Assembly (NCBI GenBank): GCA_947089855.1 | Contig: CAMUML010000038.1 | Location: 1 to 42,447 of the forward strand | DNA from: an uncultured Eubacterium sp. | GTDB taxonomy: Bacteria > Bacillota > Clostridia > Lachnospirales > Lachnospiraceae | DNA length: 42,447 nt | Reading direction: 5' to 3' | Shown: positions 16,554 through 23,654 of the stretch, one piece after another | Numbering within the stretch: the first letter of the stretch is position 1 | Layout of the letters: each line of letters starts with the position of its first letter | Program-made: the position numbers and the translations under genes | The notes under the pieces: generated by a model | The model's input: the letters and a program-made list of their open reading frames with translations, nothing else | Told to the model about the DNA's origin: nothing | Databases searched by the model: none

Positions 16554-16742
16554 ATGGACATGAGAAAATTAGTAAAATCAAACCAAAACCGGATCATCTG
16601 CGGCGTATGCGGCGGGATTGCCCAATATTTTGGCATAGATGCCACGATCATACGCCTTGTATGGGTATTATTCAGCCTGGCAGGCGGCAGCGGTGTGTTA
16701 GCTTATATTATCGCTGCTGTGATTATTCCGCCGGAATATTAA
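16554..16742 (+). CDS. PspC-domain small membrane protein
   Basis: A 62-residue PspC domain: NRIICGVCGGIAQYFGID followed by the hydrophobic segment RLVWVLFSLAGGSGVLAYII and the terminal VIIPPEY. PspC-type proteins respond to membrane stress, often through partner proteins. The ATG at 16554 is chosen because GAGGAG lies 7-8 nt upstream; the longer frame from 16509 lacks such a site. It closes the PadR operon about 77 nt after the DUF4097 gene and is followed by a hairpin terminator. Confidence 0.9.
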   Translation: MDMRKLVKSNQNRIICGVCGGIAQYFGIDATIIRLVWVLFSLAGGSGVLAYIIAAVIIPPEY

Positions 16743-16751
16743 AAAATTTGC

Positions 16752-16800
16752 ATCCAGCCGTCTGTGGAGGGGTACCTTCCAGACTGGCTGGATTGTTTCT
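16752..16800 (+). terminator. Hairpin terminator after the PspC gene
   Basis: ATCCAGCC-GTCTG (16752-16764) pairs with CAGAC-T-GGCTGGAT (16780-16793), then TTGTTTCT. The T-run is interrupted but the stem is strong. It likely ends the PadR-PspC transcript. Confidence 0.65.
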
Positions 16801-16812
16801 GTCCATACCTTT

Positions 16813-16956
16813 GTTGCTATTCACGGGCCAGGAATGCGCATAAACTGCGCATTCCGTGAGGACATGATTCAGGAGTGAGGGGCGGTTTTGCGAAGCAAAC
16901 TTCCAATATCGCCCCGAATGGTTACTATGAGCGGCCCCCAGGCCGTGAATAGTAAC
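16813..16956 (+). repeat. Structured intergenic element, copy 2 (144 bp)
   Basis: The order is: 5' arm GTTGCTATTCACGGGCC (16813-16829); hairpin GGAATGCGCA-TAAAC-TGCGCATTCC (16831-16855); linker with GATTCAGGAGTGAG (16866-16879); a GGGGCG/CGCCCC stem with nested GTTTTGC-GAA-GCAAAC (16879-16915); then GTTACTATGAGCGGCC-CCCA-GGCCGTGAATAGTAAC, given here in parts: GTTACTAT, CCCA loop, ATAGTAAC (16921-16956). The 5' arm can also pair with the last arm (one G-T wobble), so two folds compete. The order of hairpins equals that of the element at 4989-5123 read on the minus strand. It lies before the promoter at 16987. Confidence 0.85.
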
Positions 16957-16986
16957 GGGTATGGTAAAAATTATAAGGAAAAATAC

Positions 16987-17015
16987 TTGCAACTATTTCC
17001 AAATACGCTTACAAT
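16987..17015 (+). promoter_or_regulatory. Sigma-A promoter for the small protein / hisB pair
   Basis: TTGCAA at 16987-16992, 17-nt spacer, TACAAT at 17010-17015. The structured element at 16813-16956 is upstream of this promoter, so it is not part of this transcript. Confidence 0.65.
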
Positions 17016-17086
17016 AAGATAACATGATACAAAAGGCTGCCTGCGGTGCGGCCACGCAGGCCACTGGCAGAAAGGGAGCGATATAC

Positions 17087-17275
17087 ATGATCGAACAAAA
17101 GGACATCCAGGGAATGACCCGCAGGGAATACTGCAGTTATGTACAGCACCAATATCAAAATGACCCGCAGTGGGTGCGGACAAGGCTGATTTCCAAATGG
17201 GACCAGGAAAATGAAAGGAAAAAGGATATGCAGCAGGTACCGCCAGCTGGTCCGCAAGGGGCGGCTACGGAATAG
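17087..17275 (+). CDS. Small hypothetical protein upstream of hisB (62 aa)
   Basis: The ATG at 17087 has GGGAG about 8 nt upstream. The product, beginning MIEQKDIQGMTRREYCSYVQ, is polar and mostly helical in its first 45 residues, with aromatic pairs, then a proline-rich tail. No family is recognised. It lies 16 nt before hisB on the same strand and behind the promoter at 16987, so the two are likely one transcript. A link to histidine synthesis is only positional. Confidence 0.6.
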   Translation: MIEQKDIQGMTRREYCSYVQHQYQNDPQWVRTRLISKWDQENERKKDMQQVPPAGPQGAATE

Positions 17276-17291
17276 AAAAGGAGGCATAGCA

Positions 17292-17879
17292 ATGGGCAGG
17301 GCAGCACAATTGGTACGGAATACAAGAGAAACCCGGATAACGGCGGCATTTGATTTGGACGGCTCTGGAAAAACCAGCCTGCATACAGGCGTCTGTTTTT
17401 TTGACCATATGCTGGATGAATTTGCCAGGCATGGCCTGTTTGACTTAGACGTTGCCTGTAGCGGCGACCTGGAAGTCGATTGCCACCATACAATCGAAGA
17501 TACCGGGATTGTGCTGGGCAGCATGATACGGGATGCAGCTGGGGATAAACGCGGCATCTGCCGTTACGGGCATGCCATTGTCCCAATGGACGAAGCGCTG
17601 GTATTATGCGCGGTTGACCTTTGCGGCAGGCCATACCTGGTTTACGATGCGTCATTTTCCGGTTTCCGCTGTGGGGAAATGGATACCCAGATGGCTAGGG
17701 AATTTTTCTATGCGGCCAGCTATACCGCAGGCATGAACCTGCATTTAAAGGTATTCTATGGGGCGAACGACCACCATATCATGGAGGCCATGTTTAAGGC
17801 ATTTGGCAGGGCATTGGATATGGCAACGAAAGTTGATGGACGTATTACAGATGTACTTTCTACAAAAGGGGTATTATAA
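17292..17879 (+). CDS. hisB: Imidazoleglycerol-phosphate dehydratase HisB
   Basis: A 195-residue HisB that dehydrates imidazole-glycerol phosphate to imidazole-acetol phosphate in histidine biosynthesis. The metal-binding histidine motifs are clear: DHMLDEFARHGLFDL (about residue 39), CHHTIEDTGIVLG (about 63) and NDHHIMEAMFKAFGRAL (about 160). Length fits the monofunctional bacterial enzyme. AGGAGG lies 9 nt before the ATG at 17292, so this start is preferred over longer frames. No other his gene is in the window; the gene stands apart from a his operon, with a terminator directly after it. Confidence 0.96.
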   Translation: MGRAAQLVRNTRETRITAAFDLDGSGKTSLHTGVCFFDHMLDEFARHGLFDLDVACSGDLEVDCHHTIEDTGIVLGSMIRDAAGDKRGICRYGHAIVPMDEALVLCAVDLCGRPYLVYDASFSGFRCGEMDTQMAREFFYAASYTAGMNLHLKVFYGANDHHIMEAMFKAFGRALDMATKVDGRITDVLSTKGVL

Positions 17880-17929
17880 TTAGGAAAAAGGCTGGTGCCG
17901 GCAGATGCGGCTTCAGCCTGGCATCCAGG

Positions 17930-17959
17930 TGGGCCACATGGTATGGCCCATCTTTTTTT
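17930..17959 (+). terminator. Rho-independent terminator after hisB
   Basis: Perfect 7-bp stem TGGGCCA (17930-17936) and TGGCCCA (17944-17950), followed by TCTTTTTTTA. Confidence 0.85.
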
Positions 17960-17960
17960 A

Positions 17961-17976
17961 TACAATATATTGTGGT
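17961..17976 (+). promoter_or_regulatory. NrdR-type box upstream of nrdD
   Basis: TACAATATATTGTGGT closely fits the NrdR-box consensus (acaCwATATaTwGtgt). A weaker match, CATAGATATAGTAATT, lies at 18003-18018, centred 42 bp away (about four helical turns) and just before the -35 of the nrdD promoter. Together they suggest repression of nrdD by the NrdR regulator, whose gene is not in the window. Confidence 0.7.
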
Positions 17977-18022
17977 ACATTTGTGAAAATTTCATAAAAA
18001 TTCATAGATATAGTAATTGGCA

Positions 18023-18051
18023 TTGACATGTGCATCCGGTTTGGCTACAAT
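18023..18051 (+). promoter_or_regulatory. Sigma-A promoter of nrdD
   Basis: TTGACA at 18023-18028, 17-nt spacer, TACAAT at 18046-18051. The leader to the start codon is about 120 nt and contains a GCAGCAG/CTGCTGC stem (about 18114-18138). Confidence 0.8.
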
Positions 18052-18178
18052 AACATGCATAGGCATGCCATGCACGGAACGTATGTACTCCTTGAGCGGT
18101 GCTGCCTGGATTGCAGCAGGCCGGATTGGGCTGCTGCCCCGAAATTGTATTTGATTAGGAAATAAGGAGCGGGATAAG

Positions 18179-20341
18179 ATGAAGATTATTAAACGAAGTG
18201 GTTCGGAAATGACATTCAATATCGATAAGATCAGCCAAGCCGTAAGTAGGGCAAACTTAAGCGTGCCGGAAAGCGCACGGCTGAATGAACTGCAGATTGC
18301 ATTAATATCCAATAATGTAAAAGGCATCTGCGAGCGGATGGGGCGTGCCTTAAATGTAGAGGAAATCCAGGATCTTGTGGAAAATGAGATTATGAACCAA
18401 CGTGCCTTTGATGTTGCAAGAAACTACATTACCTACCGATATAAGCGTGCATTAGTACGGAAATCCAATTCCACCGACGAACAGATCTTAAGCCTGATCG
18501 AATGCAACAACGAGGAAGTCAAACAGGAGAATTCCAATAAAAACCCGACCGTCAACAGTGTACAGCGCGACTACATGGCGGGGGAGGTCAGCAAAGATAT
18601 TACAAAGCGGTTCCTGCTGCCAGCGGATATTGTGGAGGCACACGAAGAAGGGATGATCCATTTCCACGACGCAGACTATTTTGCACAGCATATGCATAAC
18701 TGCTGCCTAGTCAATTTGGAAGATATGCTGCAAAATGGGACGGTGATCAGCCAGACCCTGATTGAACCGCCAAAAAGCTTTGCGACGGCCTGCAATATCG
18801 CCACACAAAGCATCGCACAGATCGCCAGTGCACAATATGGCGGCCAGAGCATTTCCCTGTCCCATTTAGCGCCGTTTGTCCAGGTAAGCCGCGAAAAATA
18901 CCGGCGGCGGGTACGGGAGGAATTTGAGGCGGAAAACCTGGCCATCGATGAAACCAAGATCAATGAAATTGCGGAAAAAAGGGTCCGCGATGAGATCAAA
19001 CAGGGCGTGCAAATGATCCAGTACCAAGTGATCTCCCTAATGACGACAAACGGGCAGGCGCCATTTGTTACCGTTTTTATGTATTTAAACGAGGTAGAAG
19101 AGGGCAGGCTGCGGGACGACCTGGCTATCTGTATTGAAGAAATGCTGCACCAGCGTATCAAGGGCGTTATGAATGAAGAGGGCATTTACATTACGCCGGC
19201 ATTTCCGAAGCTGATCTATGTCCTGGAAGAAGACAATATCCATGAAGGCAGCAAGTACTATTACCTAACGAAAATAGCAGCGCAGTGTACCGCAAAGCGT
19301 ATGGTGCCGGACTATATCTCCGAAAAAATCATGAAGCAGTTAAAACAGGGCAATTGCTATACCTGCATGGGCTGCCGGTCTTTTCTGACCGTATATAAAG
19401 ATAGGCATGATAAATTTAAATTTTACGGCCGCTTTAACCAAGGCGTCGTTACCCTAAACCTCGTAGACGTGGCCTGTTCTTCCGGCGGGGATATGGACCA
19501 GTTTTGGGATATTTTAGATGAACGGCTTGCATTATGCAAACGTGCGCTGATGTGCCGCCACGACCGTTTAAAAGGGACGCAGTCTGACGTAGCGCCGATC
19601 TTATGGCAGCATGGCGCATTGGCCAGGCTGAAAAAAGGGGAAACGATTGATAAGCTGCTCTATGGGGGCTATTCTACCATATCGCTTGGGTACGCAGGCT
19701 TATGCGAATGCACAAGGTATATGACCGGCAAGTCCCATACCGACCCGCAGGCGACCCCATTTGCACTGGAAGTAATGCAGCATATGAACGATGCGTGCGC
19801 TAAATGGAAAGCGGAAGAAAACATTGATTTTTCGGTATATGGTACGCCGTTGGAATCAACGACCTATAAATTTGCCAAATGCCTGCAAAAACGTTTTGGA
19901 AAAATCCCAGGCGTAACCGATAAAAACTATATTACAAACAGTTATCATGTACATGTAACCGAATCCATCGACGCATTTGCCAAACTCAAATTTGAAGCAC
20001 AATTTCAAAAACTTTCCCCAGGCGGGGCGATCAGCTATATCGAAGTGCCGGATATGAAAGAAAACCTGGAAGCAGTGCTGTCGGTGATGAAATATATATA
20101 CGACAATATTATGTATGCAGAGTTAAATACCAAAAGCGACTACTGCCAAATCTGCGGGTTTGACGGCGAGATCCGTATTATAAACGATGGCCAGGGGAAA
20201 CTGGTATGGGAATGCCCACGCTGCGGCAACCGCAGGCAAAATAAAATGAACGTTGCCAGGCGTACCTGCGGCTATATCGGCACCCAGTTTTGGAACCAGG
20301 GCCGGACACAAGAGATCCAGGAACGGGCGCTGCATTTATAA
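18179..20341 (+). CDS. nrdD: Anaerobic (class III) ribonucleoside-triphosphate reductase
   Basis: A 720-residue glycyl-radical enzyme that reduces ribonucleotides to deoxyribonucleotides without oxygen. An N-terminal ATP-cone (about residues 1-90; IIKRSGSEMTFNIDKISQAV) gives allosteric control. The body carries the NrdD core with HMHNCCLVNLEDML. Near the C-terminus are the zinc-binding pairs YCQICG and CPRCG and the radical site RTCGYIG with candidate radical Gly698. AAGGAG lies 9 nt before the ATG. Its activase gene nrdG usually follows directly, but here a terminator and an opposite-strand gene follow, so the activase must be elsewhere. The promoter carries NrdR-type boxes. Confidence 0.97.
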   Translation: MKIIKRSGSEMTFNIDKISQAVSRANLSVPESARLNELQIALISNNVKGICERMGRALNVEEIQDLVENEIMNQRAFDVARNYITYRYKRALVRKSNSTDEQILSLIECNNEEVKQENSNKNPTVNSVQRDYMAGEVSKDITKRFLLPADIVEAHEEGMIHFHDADYFAQHMHNCCLVNLEDMLQNGTVISQTLIEPPKSFATACNIATQSIAQIASAQYGGQSISLSHLAPFVQVSREKYRRRVREEFEAENLAIDETKINEIAEKRVRDEIKQGVQMIQYQVISLMTTNGQAPFVTVFMYLNEVEEGRLRDDLAICIEEMLHQRIKGVMNEEGIYITPAFPKLIYVLEEDNIHEGSKYYYLTKIAAQCTAKRMVPDYISEKIMKQLKQGNCYTCMGCRSFLTVYKDRHDKFKFYGRFNQGVVTLNLVDVACSSGGDMDQFWDILDERLALCKRALMCRHDRLKGTQSDVAPILWQHGALARLKKGETIDKLLYGGYSTISLGYAGLCECTRYMTGKSHTDPQATPFALEVMQHMNDACAKWKAEENIDFSVYGTPLESTTYKFAKCLQKRFGKIPGVTDKNYITNSYHVHVTESIDAFAKLKFEAQFQKLSPGGAISYIEVPDMKENLEAVLSVMKYIYDNIMYAELNTKSDYCQICGFDGEIRIINDGQGKLVWECPRCGNRRQNKMNVARRTCGYIGTQFWNQGRTQEIQERALHL

Positions 20342-20384
20342 TAGCCTGACAAGACCAGAAAACATAAGGATAAAAAATAAGCCT

Positions 20385-20435
20385 AAAATGAAAATACGTA
20401 TATAATGAAAATAAGTATATAGTGAAAATAACATA
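20385..20435. repeat. Three 17-bp tandem repeats
   Basis: Imperfect units AAAATGAAAATACGTAT, ATAATGAAAATAAGTAT and ATAGTGAAAATAACATA follow each other without gaps between nrdD and its terminator. The function is unknown; copy number may vary between strains. Confidence 0.75.
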
Positions 20436-20436
20436 A

Positions 20437-20476
20437 GGGCCGCCATGAAACCCCCTTTCATGGCAGCCCCTATTTT
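20437..20476. terminator. Terminator shared by nrdD and the convergent membrane protein gene
   Basis: GGGCCGCCATGAAA (20437-20450) pairs with TTTCATGGCAGCCC (20456-20469), then TATTTTT on the plus strand. The stem is long, and the hairpin lies between two convergent genes, so it may act in both directions. Confidence 0.8.
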
Positions 20477-20481
20477 TGCAA

Positions 20482-20997
20482 TTATTTATTATTTCCAGAT
20501 TTCCCTTCCGCCTGTTTTTCATAATCAACCGCTTCTTTTCCATCCGAAGAAAGCCTTGTCAGCGTATGGCGGATAACAGTCCCCTTTTTTAAATAGCACC
20601 AGGAAAACCCATCCACTGCTTCACAAGTGTAAATACCGACAAATGCAGGCTCTGCATCCGGTTCTTGCAGCAGGTCGGTTCCACGCAGCTGGTACTGCAC
20701 CCCATTTTCCGCATAAAATGCATAAGCAGCGTTCTGGTAATTAGCCGTATTTTCGTCTGTAGTCCGGAAAGTCTCTTCTTTTATCTGGTATTCCGCAGCC
20801 AGGTCCGCGTCCAGGACCTGCGTCCCCTGCGTGGAAGAGACGATATAAAGGGAAGCAGATGCCGCAATGCCCAAAAGGATGACAGAAAATATGATCAGCC
20901 CATTTTCCTTGCCAGCCAGGAACTTCCGGCAAAATAAAAAAACGAGGATTAAAAAAGTGGCGGATGCAATGGCGGTTATCCATAAATAAATGCTCAT
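20482..20997 (-). CDS. Hypothetical membrane protein with extracytoplasmic C-terminal domain
   Basis: A 171-residue protein with two hydrophobic segments (about residues 4-24 and 33-55) joined by a short polar turn (RKFLAGKEN), then a soluble part of about 115 residues with alternating polar/aromatic segments (FVGIYTCEAVDGFSWCYLKK) and two cysteines in that stretch. No family is recognised. By the positive-inside rule the C-terminal domain is probably outside the membrane. It is transcribed toward nrdD and away from mecA. A structured element (21115-21237) lies upstream in its leader region or promoter region. Confidence 0.7.
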   Translation of the reverse strand: MSIYLWITAIASATFLILVFLFCRKFLAGKENGLIIFSVILLGIAASASLYIVSSTQGTQVLDADLAAEYQIKEETFRTTDENTANYQNAAYAFYAENGVQYQLRGTDLLQEPDAEPAFVGIYTCEAVDGFSWCYLKKGTVIRHTLTRLSSDGKEAVDYEKQAEGKSGNNK

Positions 20998-21114
20998 ACT
21001 ATGCTATGCTCCTTAGTACAGAAATAAAATCCGGACTCTATTATAATATATTTTTGTCATTATGAAAAGGAAAATTTTGATTAATTTATGATAGACGCAA
21101 ATCCACATATAAAT

Positions 21115-21237
21115 ATTACTATTCACAGCCAATTTGCTCTTGACAAATATTTAAAGTTATGAGGCTGTAAATAGTAACATTCGCAGGCTCATGGAAAGAA
21201 TTTGCCTTGCAAATTGGAGCCTGCTCACTCCTGAATC
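21115..21237 (-). repeat. Structured intergenic element, copy 3 (partial, minus strand)
   Basis: Read on the minus strand: GATTCAGGAGTGAG (identical to 16866-16879); a CAGGCT/AGCCTG stem with nested AATTTGC-AAG-GCAAATT; CGAAT; then GTTACTATTTACAGCC (21178-21163) pairing with GGCTGTGAATAGTAAT (21130-21115) across a 32-nt loop. The stems match those of copy 2 in place but not in sequence, while the 14-nt linker is identical. The first hairpin of the other copies is missing, so this copy is truncated or diverged. It lies between divergent genes. Confidence 0.8.
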
Positions 21238-21337
21238 AGCTTTCTTATTGACAAAAAGCAACCAGATATGATACCTTTTGTATACGGCAAACAACAAGAG
21301 GCAATCATATCACAAAACCATACAACAGGAGAAGGAC

Positions 21338-21883
21338 ATGGAATTTTCAGTGTTAAATAAACAGGCGATCCAATGTGTAATGACACAAAAGGAAGTTGCC
21401 GATTACGGGCTAGATAAAAAAGCATTATTTAAAAATGACGAGCGGGTACAGGAATTTTTCCGCAGCATAATGCAGCGGGCGGAACGGGAAACCGGAGTTT
21501 CTAAAATAAAAGGCAATATTATGGTGCGTGCGTCTTTTTTAGCGGATGAAAAATTAAAAATTACATTTCTATTTGAAAAGACAGACGCATGGCCGCAACA
21601 GGTGAAAACGGCCATCTTAAAATCCCGGGACTTAATGCACCTGGCTGCATTTTCCAGGCACGCGCCGAAAGGGCTTAAAACCTGGCTGTATAAATACAGA
21701 GGCGTCTTTTTTTTGCTGGCGGACATCCGTGCATACAGCTTATATGAAACTGCCGTATTTTATACCCTGGCGGATGAATATGTAGACGCCGTCTGCCATA
21801 CAGAAGGCATAGCAGCTTTTTTAAAGGAACATGGGGTATGCATGGTTTCTAAAAATGCCATTGATGTGCTTGGGGATTTATAG
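21338..21883 (+). CDS. mecA: MecA-type adaptor protein
   Basis: A 181-residue protein fitting the MecA/YpbH adaptor family, which delivers substrates to the ClpC protease and in Bacillus controls ComK. The N-terminal part MEFSVLNKQAIQCVMTQKEV matches the substrate-binding domain start, and the C-terminal part (KYRGVFFLLADI, then YTLADEYVDAVCHTEGIAAF) the ClpC-binding domain. The middle linker is shorter than in Bacillus MecA. GGAGAAGG precedes the ATG at 21338, chosen over a longer frame from 21278. A possible -35 TTGACA lies at 21248. It stands alone upstream of enolase; the targets here are unknown. Confidence 0.82.
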   Translation: MEFSVLNKQAIQCVMTQKEVADYGLDKKALFKNDERVQEFFRSIMQRAERETGVSKIKGNIMVRASFLADEKLKITFLFEKTDAWPQQVKTAILKSRDLMHLAAFSRHAPKGLKTWLYKYRGVFFLLADIRAYSLYETAVFYTLADEYVDAVCHTEGIAAFLKEHGVCMVSKNAIDVLGDL

Positions 21884-21976
21884 CTGTAAAAAGCAGGAAT
21901 GATTTGCATGTATGATTGGGCCTCCTTTTGGAAATAGTAAGTTTGATAGAAAAGCAAATTTATCAAGGAGGCTTGT

Positions 21977-23419
21977 ATGACAGCAAAATTGGATATAATA
22001 GACGTATATGCAAGGGAAATTTTGGATTCCCGCGGCAACCCGACGGTAGAAGCGCAGGTGGCAGTGGAAAACGAAGCGACTGGGGAACAATTCTGTGCTA
22101 GGGCAGATGTGCCTTCCGGGGCCAGTACCGGGCAGTTTGAAGCAGTGGAACTGCGTGACGGCCAGGAGGCTTATCATGGGAAAGGCGTAAAAAAAGCAGT
22201 CGCTAATGTAAATGGAAAGATTGCCAAACAGCTTATTGGCAAAGATGCGATGCAGCAAAACCGGATTGACGGGCTGCTGTTGGAATTGGATGGTACCAAA
22301 AATAAATCTTCGTTGGGTGCAAACGCCATCCTTGGCGTTTCGATGGCATGCGCACGGGCAAGCGCAGATGCGCTGCACCTGCCGTTATACCGTTACCTGG
22401 GCGGCTGCGGCAAAGGGACAATCCCGATGCCGATGATGAATATCTTAAATGGCGGCGCACACAGCAAAAACTGCATTGACTTCCAGGAATTTATGATCAT
22501 GCCGGTCGGTGCAGGCAGCATCCATGAGGGCCTGCAATGGTCTGCCCAGGTTTACCACGAATTAAAAAGGCTGCTGGATGCGGACGGCCATAGTACCGGG
22601 GTAGGGGATGAGGGCGGATTTGCTCCAGATTTAAAAGATACGTTTGAGGTATTCGACTATTTGATGCGTGCAGTAAAAAAGGCAGGCTTTGAACCAGGCA
22701 AAGACATTGCATTTACAATGGATGCGGCAGCAAGCGAGCTGTTCCAGGAAGATGCGGCTATGTACTATTTCCCAGGGGAGACAAAGTCCTTGGTCAAAAA
22801 AAATGCAAAAACAATTGAACAGGGGCAGACACAGAGTTCGGAATGCCAATGCGAAGGTACTACAGTTGTAACAGAAGTGGTAAAAGACGGCTGTATCTGC
22901 GAGCCGGACTGCAACTGCCTGACGCCGGATACCGACGGCCAAATGATTATGCGCTCGACGGATGAGATGATCGACTATTACGAAAGCCTGGTAGACAAGT
23001 ACCCAATCGTATCGATTGAAGACCCATTGGATGAGGAAGACTGGGACGGGTGGAGGAAAATTACCGAACGGCTGGGCAAGAAGATCATGCTGGTCGGGGA
23101 TGACCTGTTTGTAACCAATGTTTCCAGGCTGCTGCGTGGGATTGGGGGCGGGTGCGCCAATGCAATCCTAATCAAGCCAAACCAGATCGGAAGCTTGACC
23201 GAGACGATGCTGGCTATCCGTACCGCAAAGGAACATGGCTACCGCACGATCATGTCGCACCGTTCCGGCGAAACAGAGGATACGTTTATTGCCGACCTGG
23301 CAGTTGGGATGCATACCGGGTATATCAAGACTGGCGCCCCGTGCCGTAGCGAGCGTGTTGCAAAGTATAACCGCCTGCTGCGCATAGAGGAAGAGCTGGA
23401 AGGGCTGAGGGAACAGTAA
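21977..23419 (+). CDS. eno: Enolase with a cysteine-rich insertion
   Basis: A 480-residue enolase (2-phosphoglycerate to phosphoenolpyruvate), about 50 residues longer than usual. Catalytic and metal residues appear intact: His162 and Glu171 ([11 protein letters not shown]), Glu212 (GDEGGF), Asp249 (TMDAA), Glu348 (SIEDP), Asp375 (GDDLFVTN), Lys400 (ILIKPNQIG), His428 and Ser430 (SHRSGE) and Lys451 (IKTGAP). The extra length is one insertion at about residues 268-325, between Asp249 and Glu348, with six cysteines: C290, C292, C306, C308, C312 and C314 (CQC, then CICEPDCNC). The DNA of the insertion (about 22778-22951) is in frame with no repeats or breaks. AGGAGG precedes the ATG. It stands in a single-gene unit with its own terminator. 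Confidence 0.96.
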   Translation: MTAKLDIIDVYAREILDSRGNPTVEAQVAVENEATGEQFCARADVPSGASTGQFEAVELRDGQEAYHGKGVKKAVANVNGKIAKQLIGKDAMQQNRIDGLLLELDGTKNKSSLGANAILGVSMACARASADALHLPLYRYLGGCGKGTIPMPMMNILNGGAHSKNCIDFQEFMIMPVGAGSIHEGLQWSAQVYHELKRLLDADGHSTGVGDEGGFAPDLKDTFEVFDYLMRAVKKAGFEPGKDIAFTMDAAASELFQEDAAMYYFPGETKSLVKKNAKTIEQGQTQSSECQCEGTTVVTEVVKDGCICEPDCNCLTPDTDGQMIMRSTDEMIDYYESLVDKYPIVSIEDPLDEEDWDGWRKITERLGKKIMLVGDDLFVTNVSRLLRGIGGGCANAILIKPNQIGSLTETMLAIRTAKEHGYRTIMSHRSGETEDTFIADLAVGMHTGYIKTGAPCRSERVAKYNRLLRIEEELEGLREQ

Positions 23420-23427
23420 GAGTGCAA

Positions 23428-23475
23428 AAAAAGGCCTTGCCCAGACGGAAGGATGTCTATCGGCAGGGCCTTTTT
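23428..23475 (+). terminator. Rho-independent terminator after enolase
   Basis: An A-run, GGCCTTGCC (23433-23441) pairing with GGCAGGGCC (23462-23470) with one wobble, an inner AGAC/GTCT stem, then TTTTT. Confidence 0.85.
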
Positions 23476-23654
23476 CGGGGCATAGCCGTTTGCTGTACGT
23501 ATGCCGTATTGTTTTTTTCCGGGTTTTTATGGTTGGGATGTTGTTGTTAGTTTGGGGTTATGTTAAGATAGGTTTATCCTGGATGCAGTACATGGATAGC
23601 TGCGGCAGGCAGAGATCGGATTTGTTGCAAAAACGGAAAGGGATTCCATAAGTA

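Noticed and set aside
16813-16956. CRISPR array
   Set aside because: The repeats are inverted arms of hairpins, not direct repeats with equal spacers, and no cas gene is present.
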